64,000 nt of DNA from Saccharothrix sp. ALI-22-I (lineage in GTDB: Bacteria; Actinomycetota; Actinomycetes; Mycobacteriales; Pseudonocardiaceae), in assembly GCF_001984175.1 (NCBI RefSeq), contig NZ_MTQP01000051.1:1-64000 (forward strand), written 5' to 3'. The position numbers and the translations under genes were made by a program. Each line of letters begins with the position of its first letter. The stretch's first letter is position 1. This document shows positions 23,906-31,195 of the stretch, one piece after another. Below the pieces are notes generated by a model, which had not been told where the DNA came from, made no database searches, and worked only from the letters and a program-made list of their open reading frames with translations.

Positions 23906-24571
23906 CGATCCGTAGTTGCAGTTACTACGACACTCCCTTCGCCGAGCAGCTCAGCACCGATGACCTTGGTCAGTCGGCCTTCGACCGCCACGCGCAGGCC
24001 GCGCCTGCCCGCGAAGGCCGCCAGGTTCACCGGACTGCCCTCGGTGAACGAGATCTCCCTCAGGCTGGGCAGACCGGCGATCGGTGCGAGCGTCCGGGCG
24101 TCCCGCGCGGAGCTGATCGTCAGCCGTTCCAACAGCGGCAACCCGGCCAACGGCCGCAGGTCGAACACCGTCGTGTGCCCCAGAACGAGTTCCACGAGCC
24201 GGCCCAGTGCGGCGACCGGGCCGATGTCCACCGTGCCGCAGTTCCACACGCTCAGGTACTCCAGCGAATCGGCCCAGCGCCCGACCGAATCGATGTTCGA
24301 CAAGTGCTCGCAGTTTGTGATGTTCAGCTTCCGAGGACCGGCCAGGAAGGACAGCGGGAGCAGGTCATTGAGCCGCCGGACCCTGCTCAGCCCCACCTCC
24401 CGCAATGCCCAACCACTGCTCAGGCCAGCCAGTTCCTGCACATCGCACCCGCCGAGCAGGTACAACTGCTCCACGCTGCCGCGAGTTCCCGCTGGACCAG
24501 CGCCCTGGTGTCCTGTCCGTACTTGGCCAACAACGGCAACGCGTCGTCCATCCCCGCAGCTTGGCGTCCAT
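23902..24571 (-). pseudogene. Leucine-rich-repeat gene with frameshifts (NACHT/STAND-LRR-like C-terminus)
   Basis: From about 24474 to the stop at 23902 one frame encodes leucine-rich repeats: VEQLYLLGGCDVQELAGL, LREVGLSRVRRL, LEYLSVWNCGTVDIGPVAAL, LVELVLGHTTVFDLRPLAGL, LLERLTISSARD. The preceding stretch continues in another frame (MDDALPLLAKYGQDTRALVQ, from 24551). The best ribosome binding site (GGAGG before ATG 24571) opens a third frame. Two single-base shifts would join all three. LRR tails like this end NACHT/STAND proteins in actinomycetes, but no ATPase domain is present. It is a decayed fragment, or an assembly with sequencing indels. Confidence 0.6.
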
Positions 24572-24617
24572 GGTCCCTCCGGAGGTGCAGACTCCCCGGA
24601 TGGACCGTCCTGCCGAC

Positions 24618-25640
24618 TCAGCAGTAGACCGAGGTGAACAGCCCGATGACGGCGTCGGCGGGCACCTTGGGCGGCAACGGGTTGTAGGACAGCGTGGCCA
24701 GGCGGCCGCCGTCGGCGCGGGTGGCGTAGGTGAGGTAGCCGATCAGTTCGCCGCCGTGTCCCCACACCGAACGGCCGCACGGCAGGTCGAAGCGCTGCAA
24801 ACCGAGGCCGTAGGCGAAGATCGTGCCGGTGTCCTCCCTGGTTTGCCGCATGGCGGCGAGGGAGGCCTGGCTGGTCAGCCGGCCGCCGAGCAGGGCGTCG
24901 AAGAACCGGTTGAGGTCGTCGGCGGTGGAGATCATCTCGCCGGCGGCCCAGTCCAGTGAAGGGTTCATCAGGGTCGCGTCGACCAGTCGTCCGTCGACCT
25001 CGGTGTAGCCGCGGGCGTGCGGGTACGGCAGGCCGGCCCACTGGCCCGGCACGATGGTGTGCGTCAGCCCGAGTGGGCGCAGGATGCGTGAGCGCACCTC
25101 GTCGCCGTACATCCGCCCGGTCACGCGCTCGATCAGCATCCCGGCGACGATGTAGTTGGTGTTCGAGTAGTGCCACCCCTCCTCCCACGGCTTGAAGTAC
25201 GGCGCGTGCGCGAACGCCACGTCCAGCAGCTCCTGCGGCCGGTAGGTCCGGAACCGGTCCGCGCCGCGCCACCGGTTGGTCGAGTAGCCCGTCTCGTGCG
25301 CGTAGTCGTAGAGCCCACTGGTGTGGTTGAGGACCTGGCGCACGGTCATCCGGTCGCCGTTCGGCACACCGGCCACGTACCGGTCCACGGGGTCGTCCAG
25401 CCCAACCCGTCCCTCGTCGACGAGTTGCATGACGACGGTGGCGACGAAGGTCTTGGTGGCGCTACCGATCCGGAAGTACCCGCCGACCCGCGCCTCGCCG
25501 GCGGCGTCCGCGCGCGTGCCGGTGGAGTCCTCGACGGTCAGCAGCGCACCTGACGCCCAGCCTTGCGCCACCCACCCGTCCAGTGCGGGAAAAGCGCTGG
25601 CCAGAGCCAGCACAGTGCCGGCAATCGCAGTTTTGATCAT
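24618..25640 (-). CDS. Secreted serine hydrolase (beta-lactamase/D-Ala-D-Ala carboxypeptidase family)
   Basis: A 340-residue protein with a signal peptide (KTAIAGTVLALASAFPALDG). It carries the penicillin-binding motif set: SATK (SxxK) near residue 70, YSNTN (YxN) and GHGGE (HxG) near the C-terminus. It belongs to the class C beta-lactamase-like serine hydrolases, which include DD-peptidases and esterases. ATG 25640 is taken as the start; a GTG one codon earlier is equivalent. The real substrate cannot be told from sequence. Confidence 0.88.
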   Translation of the reverse strand: MIKTAIAGTVLALASAFPALDGWVAQGWASGALLTVEDSTGTRADAAGEARVGGYFRIGSATKTFVATVVMQLVDEGRVGLDDPVDRYVAGVPNGDRMTVRQVLNHTSGLYDYAHETGYSTNRWRGADRFRTYRPQELLDVAFAHAPYFKPWEEGWHYSNTNYIVAGMLIERVTGRMYGDEVRSRILRPLGLTHTIVPGQWAGLPYPHARGYTEVDGRLVDATLMNPSLDWAAGEMISTADDLNRFFDALLGGRLTSQASLAAMRQTREDTGTIFAYGLGLQRFDLPCGRSVWGHGGELIGYLTYATRADGGRLATLSYNPLPPKVPADAVIGLFTSVYC

Positions 25641-25783
25641 CACGCCGGCAACGCTAGGCAGCGCCACGAGCGCCGACCATGAGGAGCGCCACCTGATCAA
25701 CTGTGGAAAACCACAGCACCCGCCGCCCCGAGATCACCGGGCGGGAATGTGCCGGTCGGCGACCGCCCTGGCAGGATCGGGGC

Positions 25784-26647
25784 GTGAGTGACATTCAACG
25801 TGTTGGAGTGGTGGGCTCGGGCCTGATGGGCTCCGGCATCGCCGAGGTCTGCGCGCGGGCCGGGCTGGACGTGCTGGTGGCCGAGGTCAGCCCGGACGCC
25901 ACGGAGGCGGCGCGGGGACGGATCGCCTCGTCGCTCGGCCGGGGCGTGCGCAGCGGCAAGCTGTCCGCCGAGGACCGGGACGCCGCACTGGAGCGCATCC
26001 GGTTCACCACCGACCTCGCCGACTTCGCCGACCGGAACCTGGTCGTGGAAGCCGTCGCGGAGAACGAGCAGGTGAAGACCGAAGTCTTCACGGCGCTGGA
26101 CAAGGTCGTCATCGATCCCGACGCGGTCTTCGCGTCCAACACCTCCTCGATCCCGATCATGAAGCTGGGCATGGCCACCAGCCGTCCCGAGCAGGTCATC
26201 GGCGTGCACTTCTTCAACCCGGTGCCGGTGTTGAAGCTGGTGGAGCTGGTGCCGTCGCTGCTGACCGGGGACAAGACCAAGGCCAAGGCCGAGGCGTTCG
26301 TGACCGGGGTGCTGCACAAGGAGGTCATCCGCTCGCAGGACCGGGCCGGGTTCGTGGTCAACGCCCTGCTGATCCCGTACCTGCTGTCGTCGATCCGGAT
26401 GCTGGAGTCCGGGTTCGCGAGCGCGGAGGACATCGACAACGGCATGGTGCTCGGCTGCGCGCACCCGATGGGTCCGCTGCGCCTGACCGACCTGATCGGC
26501 CTGGACACCACCAAGGCGATCGCCGAGTCGATGTACGAGGAGTTCAAGGAGCCGCTGTACTCGCCGCCGCCGTTGCTGATGCGCATGGTGGACGCGGGGC
26601 TGCTGGGCAAGAAGAGCGGACGCGGGTTCCACAACTACGCGTCCTGA
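25784..26647 (+). CDS. 3-hydroxybutyryl-CoA dehydrogenase
   Basis: A 287-residue 3-hydroxyacyl-CoA dehydrogenase. The NAD-binding motif VGVVGSGLMGSGIAEV is at the N-terminus. SNTSSIPI, the catalytic His in GVHFFNPVPVLKLVEL, and the C-terminal domain with MGPLRLTDLIGLD and GKKSGRGFHNY follow. It interconverts acetoacetyl-CoA and 3-hydroxybutyryl-CoA (PaaH/Hbd type). GTG 25784 starts directly before the Rossmann fold. It is monocistronic and followed by a terminator hairpin. Confidence 0.93.
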   Translation: MSDIQRVGVVGSGLMGSGIAEVCARAGLDVLVAEVSPDATEAARGRIASSLGRGVRSGKLSAEDRDAALERIRFTTDLADFADRNLVVEAVAENEQVKTEVFTALDKVVIDPDAVFASNTSSIPIMKLGMATSRPEQVIGVHFFNPVPVLKLVELVPSLLTGDKTKAKAEAFVTGVLHKEVIRSQDRAGFVVNALLIPYLLSSIRMLESGFASAEDIDNGMVLGCAHPMGPLRLTDLIGLDTTKAIAESMYEEFKEPLYSPPPLLMRMVDAGLLGKKSGRGFHNYAS

Positions 26648-26692
26648 CCCGGCCGTCCCGGGAGCGCCGGGAGTCCTGAAGGGACACACGAG

Positions 26693-26725
26693 CGGGGCCG
26701 TCGATCCTGGTGATCGGCGGCCCCG
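26693..26725 (+). terminator. Terminator hairpin after 3-hydroxybutyryl-CoA dehydrogenase
   Basis: Stem 26693-26706 with 26712-26725 around the loop CTGGT; 14 positions with one mismatch. It is followed by TTCG. Confidence 0.8.
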
Positions 26726-27105
26726 TTCGCATGCCCGGGGCACCTACCACACAACGCGCGCGCGAGTCACGCCGAGAAGTCGGCGAACAATTAACAGAGA
26801 TGTCTCGAATGGCGGGAAGTTAATTAGCCGGCGAACATACCGCCAAGCTTTGGGCAGGCCCGGCGACAAAACGCCACGATCCGTCATCGAACAACAGTGC
26901 CGCATTGCTGCGAAAGACTGACGGAGGTCTAGTCAATAGGCCGTTCGGAGCAGTCTTGATTACCGTCCCCGCCAACGCCTTCGGTGATCGACAAGACCCG
27001 CGACCTGCCTTTAGAGTGCCCTAGGTCACGCTACGGCCGCCTGGTGGACAAGATTGCATCATCTAGCGTAACTTTCGACTCGCCCCCCACGAGGAGAACC
27101 CTGCC
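26726..27105. other. Gene-free A+T-richer leader of the prenyltransferase operon
   Basis: About 380 bp with no supported gene. Parts (for example 26785-26830, TTAACAGAG and TTAATTAGCC) are much richer in A+T than the surroundings. It likely holds the promoter and leader of the prenyltransferase/tryptophanase operon, ending in the ribosome binding site GAGGAG just before the TTG start. No operator was recognised with confidence. Confidence 0.5.
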
Positions 27106-28200
27106 TTGGACCCTCAAAACGTTTCAGTACGCGATTTTACGGGCCGCCAGCTCAGCGCCCTGCTGCATTCTGTGGGCATCACGGAAAACACCGCCCAATC
27201 CGTCGGACTGCTCGCGGACGCGCTCGGCCCCGGTGGTTTGCACCCCCTTTCCACCAGCCCGGCCTGGCCCTCCGACGTCGCCGACGACCACACTCCGGTC
27301 GAGTTCTCGACGGCGTTCGCGGCGGACGAGCCACCAGTCGTACGCCTGATCGTCGAACCCACCGCGACCAGGCCTTCCCGCTCCGCCAACACCTCGGCAG
27401 CGCTCGCCGCGCTGGACCGGATGAGGCAACACGGGAACCTGGACACCCGCCGTTTCGACGCGGTGCGGAACCTGTTCCTACCGGAACAACCGGAACGGGA
27501 TTTCACTTTCTGGTACTCGTTGGTGTTCCGCGCCGCCCAGGCACCGGCGGTGAAGGTCTACTTGAACCCGGAAGTGCGCGGCGAGGCCGCCGCCGAGGGT
27601 TTGGTGCGCGAGGCGTTGGAGCGGACCGGTTTCGCCTCCGGTTTCCCGGTGCTGCGCGACCACGCGGTCACCAGGCCGGGACTTGACAAATATTCCTTCT
27701 TCGCCCTCGACCTCGTCGAACAACAGCGTGCCCGGGTGAAGACCTACATCTCGCACCACGCGGTGAATGTAACCGACATCACGCGCGCGGCGAACGCCGC
27801 GCAAGGCGTCGATGTGGACGGCGTGCCCGATTTCTGCCGACTCGCCGGCGGCACCGGAACGTTCGACAAGCGTCCGCTGATTTCCAGCTACACGTTCCTG
27901 GAGGGCGACGCGGACGGACCGAGCGGTTATTCCCTGTACCTGCCGATCCGGGACTACGTGGGCGACGACGAAGAGGCCCGGCGACGGGTCCTCGCGGTGA
28001 TGGCGAAGTACGACCTGGACCCCACCCAGTTCGACAACGCGCTGCGCACCATCGCCCGCCGTCCACTGGACGAGGGCGTCGGCCTGATCGCCCACGTGTC
28101 ACTGCGCATGGGCAGGCCCCGTCCCGGTGTCACCGTCTACCTCTCGTCCGAGGCCTACGACGTGACCTCGCCGCGTTCGATCATCAGCCTGGCTGTCTAG
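27106..28200 (+). CDS. Indole/tryptophan prenyltransferase (DMATS-like ABBA fold)
   Basis: A 364-residue aromatic prenyltransferase of the bacterial DMATS group (IptA, SCO7467 and CymD relatives). Recognisable stretches are PVEFSTAF, WYSLVFRAAQAPAVKVYLNP, KYSFFALDLVEQQRARVKTY and ISSYTFLEGD; the last third contains LYLPIRDYV, HVSLRMGRPRPGVTVYLS and the terminal EAYDVTSPR. The family moves a dimethylallyl group from DMAPP to a carbon of the tryptophan indole ring. The start is TTG 27106 with GAGGAG upstream. The tryptophanase ribosome binding site overlaps its stop (TAGGAG), so the pair is coupled. The attachment position cannot be read from sequence. Confidence 0.85.
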   Translation: MDPQNVSVRDFTGRQLSALLHSVGITENTAQSVGLLADALGPGGLHPLSTSPAWPSDVADDHTPVEFSTAFAADEPPVVRLIVEPTATRPSRSANTSAALAALDRMRQHGNLDTRRFDAVRNLFLPEQPERDFTFWYSLVFRAAQAPAVKVYLNPEVRGEAAAEGLVREALERTGFASGFPVLRDHAVTRPGLDKYSFFALDLVEQQRARVKTYISHHAVNVTDITRAANAAQGVDVDGVPDFCRLAGGTGTFDKRPLISSYTFLEGDADGPSGYSLYLPIRDYVGDDEEARRRVLAVMAKYDLDPTQFDNALRTIARRPLDEGVGLIAHVSLRMGRPRPGVTVYLSSEAYDVTSPRSIISLAV

Positions 28201-28209
28201 GAGTCCACC

Positions 28210-29577
28210 ATGCCCACGATGGAGCCGTACCGCATCAAGGTCGTGGAGCCCATCCCGATCACCACGCGCCCGCACCGCGAGCGGGCGCTGGCCGCCGCCG
28301 GGTACAACCCGTTCAACCTCGCCGCTACCGATGTGACGATCGACCTGCTCAGCGACTCGGGCACCGGCGCCCTGTCCGCCGAGCAGCAGGCGGCCGGGCT
28401 ACGCGGTGACGAGACCTATGCGGGTGCGCGCTCCTACTACCGGTTCCGCGACGTGGTGCACGGCCTGACCGGCTACCCGCACGCGTTCCCCGTCCACCAG
28501 GGACGTGCGGCCGAACGGATCCTGTTCACCGCCCTGCTCAAGCCGGGTCAGGTCAGCGTCAGCAACACGCACTTCGACACCACGCGCGCGAACGTCGAGA
28601 TCCTTGGCGGCCAGGCGGTGGACCTGCCCTGCCAGGCCGCCAAGGACCTCGACAGCGACGCGCCGTTCAAGGGCGACATCGACCTGGACGCGTTGGACGC
28701 CGTCCTGTCCGGGCCGCAGGACGTCGCCATCGTGCTGATCACCATCACCAACAACGGTGGCGGCGGGCAGCCCGTGTCGATGGCCAACATCAAGGCGGCG
28801 GGCGAGATCGCCCGCCGCCACGGTGTGCCGTTCTTCCTCGACGCGGCGCGCTTCGCGGAGAACGCGTGGTTGGTCACGCAACGGGAGCCCGGCTACGAGA
28901 ACCACACCCCGCGTCAGGTCGCGGAGGAGGCGTTCCGGCTGGCCGACGGGTGCGTGGCGAGCCTGAAGAAGGACGCCATCGTCCACATGGGAGGGTTGCT
29001 CGGGGTCCGCGACCCGGAGCTGGGCGCCAAGTGCGAGCTGCTGCTGATCGCGACCGAGGGCTTCCGGACCTACGGCGGTCTGGCCGGTCGCGACCTGGAG
29101 ATGCTGGCACAGGGTCTGCTGGAGGTGACCGACCCGGAGTACCTGCGGGCCCGGGCCGACGCCACCGCCTACGTCGCGGACCTGGCGCGGACCGCGGGCG
29201 TGGACAGCGTGCGGCCGACCGGGGTGCACGCGGTGTACCTCAACGCCGGTCGGCTGCTGCCGCACCTGCCGCCGAGTCGGTTCCCGGGGTTCGCCCTGGC
29301 CACCGAGCTGTACCTGGCGGGTGGCATCCGGTGTGCCGAATTGGGCTCGCTGTACCTGGGCGAGATGGACGACACCGGTGAGCTGCTCAAGCCCGCGCCG
29401 TACGAACTGGTCCGCCTCGCCATCCCGCGGCGGGTCTACACGCAGAGCCACCTGGAGTACGTCGGCGAGACGTTGGCGGAGATCGCGAAGGACCCGGAAC
29501 GGGTGCCCGGGTACCGGTTGACGCACGCGCCGAAGCTGTTGCGGCACTTCAACTGCCGGCTCGAACCGGTGGTGTAG
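28210..29577 (+). CDS. tnaA: Tryptophanase
   Basis: A 455-residue PLP enzyme of the tryptophan indole-lyase family. Motifs are DLLSDSGTGALS, YYRFRDVVHGLTGYPHAFP, VSNTHFDTTRANVE, PFFLDAARFAENAW and the PLP lysine in SLKKDAIVHMGG. The classical reaction splits tryptophan into indole, pyruvate and ammonia. Here it follows a tryptophan prenyltransferase by 9 bp, so the probable substrate is prenylated tryptophan, giving dimethylallylindole. Streptomyces loci making prenylindole-3-carbaldehyde combine the same two enzymes with a flavin monooxygenase, which is missing here. Confidence 0.93.
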   Translation: MPTMEPYRIKVVEPIPITTRPHRERALAAAGYNPFNLAATDVTIDLLSDSGTGALSAEQQAAGLRGDETYAGARSYYRFRDVVHGLTGYPHAFPVHQGRAAERILFTALLKPGQVSVSNTHFDTTRANVEILGGQAVDLPCQAAKDLDSDAPFKGDIDLDALDAVLSGPQDVAIVLITITNNGGGGQPVSMANIKAAGEIARRHGVPFFLDAARFAENAWLVTQREPGYENHTPRQVAEEAFRLADGCVASLKKDAIVHMGGLLGVRDPELGAKCELLLIATEGFRTYGGLAGRDLEMLAQGLLEVTDPEYLRARADATAYVADLARTAGVDSVRPTGVHAVYLNAGRLLPHLPPSRFPGFALATELYLAGGIRCAELGSLYLGEMDDTGELLKPAPYELVRLAIPRRVYTQSHLEYVGETLAEIAKDPERVPGYRLTHAPKLLRHFNCRLEPVV

Positions 29578-29582
29578 TCGGG

Positions 29583-29618
29583 CGGGCTCGTGGTCTCCCC
29601 GGGGAGACCACGAGCCCG
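29583..29618 (+). terminator. Perfect palindromic terminator after tryptophanase
   Basis: A 36-bp perfect palindrome (18-bp arms) starting 6 bp after the tryptophanase stop, forming a stem of about 16 bp with a CCGG loop. It is followed by GTTACC and probably ends the prenylindole operon. Confidence 0.85.
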
Positions 29619-29724
29619 TTACCCGATCAGGTAAGCCACCGCGGCGATTGAGCACTCACGTGGAGTTGTCCACAGGCCGGGCCCGCTGCGCCACAGTTGT
29701 CGGTCCCCGCCGGCAGGATTGAGA

Positions 29725-29750
29725 CAGGGGACCCCCGGCGGGGACCCCTG
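29725..29750 (-). terminator. Terminator hairpin after the conservon
   Basis: CAGGGG pairs with CCCCTG, and CCCC with GGGG inside (29725-29750), about 20 bp beyond the cvnD stop on the minus strand. Confidence 0.6.
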
Positions 29751-29768
29751 CGAAGCGACGACCGAGAA

Positions 29769-30362
29769 CTAGGCCATGGCGTCGAGTCGGTCCATCGTGT
29801 GCTGGATCAGGCTCACCAGCACGGTCTTGGCCGACTCCCGGTCCCGCGCGTCGCACAGCACGAGCGGGATGGCGGTGTCGACGTCCAGGGCTCGCCGCAC
29901 CTCTTCCACCTCGTAGTTGTGCGCGCCTTCGAAGCAGTTCACCGCGATGATGAACGGGATGCCGCGCCGCTCGAAGAAGTCGATCGACGGGAAGCTGCTG
30001 TCCAGCCTCCGCGTGTCCACCAGGATCACCGCGCCGATCGCGCCGAACGCCAGCTCGTCCCACATGAACCAGAACCGGTTCTGGCCCGGCGTGCCGAACA
30101 GGTACAGCACCACCTCGGGGCTGATGGTGATGCGGCCGAAGTCCAGGGCGACCGTGGTGGTCTCCTTGCTCTCCAACCCCAGCACGTCATCGACGCCGAC
30201 ACCGGCCTCGGTGAGCAGCTCCTCGGTGTGCAGCGGCGGTATCTCGCTGACCGAGTTGACCATCGTCGTCTTGCCGGTGCCGAAGCCACCGGCGATGACG
30301 ATCTTCACTGGGGTGGGGACGAGGAGTTCCCCACCCGGCCGCTCAGATTCCACGGACACCAT
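29769..30362 (-). CDS. cvnD: Conservon GTPase-like ATP/GTP-binding protein CvnD
   Basis: A 197-residue small Ras-like GTPase. P-loop GGFGTGKTT is near residue 25, the TTTVALDFG switch near 70, LYLFGTPGQNRFW near 87, and AVNCFEG in place of the usual NKxD. In conservons CvnD is the G-protein-like partner of the sensor CvnA and of CvnB/CvnC. Its start lies inside the CvnC gene (20-bp overlap), so it is translationally coupled. Conservons modulate development and antibiotic production in streptomycetes. Confidence 0.93.
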   Translation of the reverse strand: MVSVESERPGGELLVPTPVKIVIAGGFGTGKTTMVNSVSEIPPLHTEELLTEAGVGVDDVLGLESKETTTVALDFGRITISPEVVLYLFGTPGQNRFWFMWDELAFGAIGAVILVDTRRLDSSFPSIDFFERRGIPFIIAVNCFEGAHNYEVEEVRRALDVDTAIPLVLCDARDRESAKTVLVSLIQHTMDRLDAMA

Positions 30363-30714
30363 CCAGCACAGCCTGAAGCAGGTTCCGGTCCGGCACTTGC
30401 GGGACTCGGGAGGGGTCTCGGATCACGACGTCACCGCGTTGGATGAGGTCGCTCAACAGCACCTTGACGACGACCAGCGGCACGTCGAGGTACGCGGCGA
30501 CCTCTGCCACGGACAGCGGCCGCCGGCACAGCTCCATGATCTCCATGTGCTCGACCGCCAACGCGTCCGGGTCCGACGGCGAGGGCATCGCGCGCACCTG
30601 AGTCACCAGGTGCAGCTCCGGCCGTAACGGCCGGGTCCGGCCGCGCACCATCGCATACGGGCGGACCAACGGGCCCGCGGCCTCGTCGTACCACCAGTCC
30701 TCGCGGCCGGCCAT
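30343..30714 (-). CDS. cvnC: Conservon DUF742 protein CvnC
   Basis: A 123-residue DUF742 protein. It has PLVRPYAMVRGRTRP, an HTH-like region CRRPLSVAEVAAYLDVPLVV, then VKVLLSDLI and the terminal LLQAVLDGV. This is the standard third member of conservons. It starts at ATG 30714, overlapping the CvnB stop by one base. Confidence 0.93.
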   Translation of the reverse strand: MAGREDWWYDEAAGPLVRPYAMVRGRTRPLRPELHLVTQVRAMPSPSDPDALAVEHMEIMELCRRPLSVAEVAAYLDVPLVVVKVLLSDLIQRGDVVIRDPSRVPQVPDRNLLQAVLDGVRGI

Positions 30715-31151
30715 CAGGAGGACCTTCGGGCGGCGGGCAGGCTCGCCGTGGCGTTGCCACGCGGCGCCGAGGACAGGTACGTGCCGACTCGCTTGACGAG
30801 CATGTTCATCTCGTAGGCGATCATGCCCATGTCGGAGTCCTCTTCGCCCAGCACGGCCAGGCAGGCGCCGTGGCCGGCCGCGGTGACGAAGAGGTAGGCG
30901 TGTTCCATCTCGACGATGGTCTGCCGCACCGCGCCGCCACCGAAGTGCCGCCCGGTGCCGCGGGCCAGGCTCTGGAACGCCGACGCCATCGCCGACAAGT
31001 GATCCGAGTCGTCCTTGGAAAGCCCTGGCGAACGGCCCAGCAGCAGACCGTCGGCCGAGAGCACCACTGCGTGCCGGGCTCCGACCACCCGGCTGACCAG
31101 GTCCTCCAACAACCAGTTCAGTTCATTGTGCTGGCTGGCCATGTCGTTCAT
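30714..31151 (-). CDS. cvnB: Conservon roadblock/LC7 protein CvnB
   Basis: A 145-residue roadblock/LC7 domain protein (LNWLLEDLVSRVVGARHAVV then LSADGLLLGRSPGL; AYLFVTAAGHGACLAVLG). In conservons and MglAB-like systems this fold acts as a regulator or GTPase-activating partner of the small GTPase, here CvnD. It begins 44 bp after the sensor gene and is coupled to CvnC. Confidence 0.93.
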   Translation of the reverse strand: MNDMASQHNELNWLLEDLVSRVVGARHAVVLSADGLLLGRSPGLSKDDSDHLSAMASAFQSLARGTGRHFGGGAVRQTIVEMEHAYLFVTAAGHGACLAVLGEEDSDMGMIAYEMNMLVKRVGTYLSSAPRGNATASLPAARRSS

Positions 31152-31195
31152 CGGGTTGCCTTTCCGGTTTCCAGTCGTCCGGCCACTGCTGCTGG

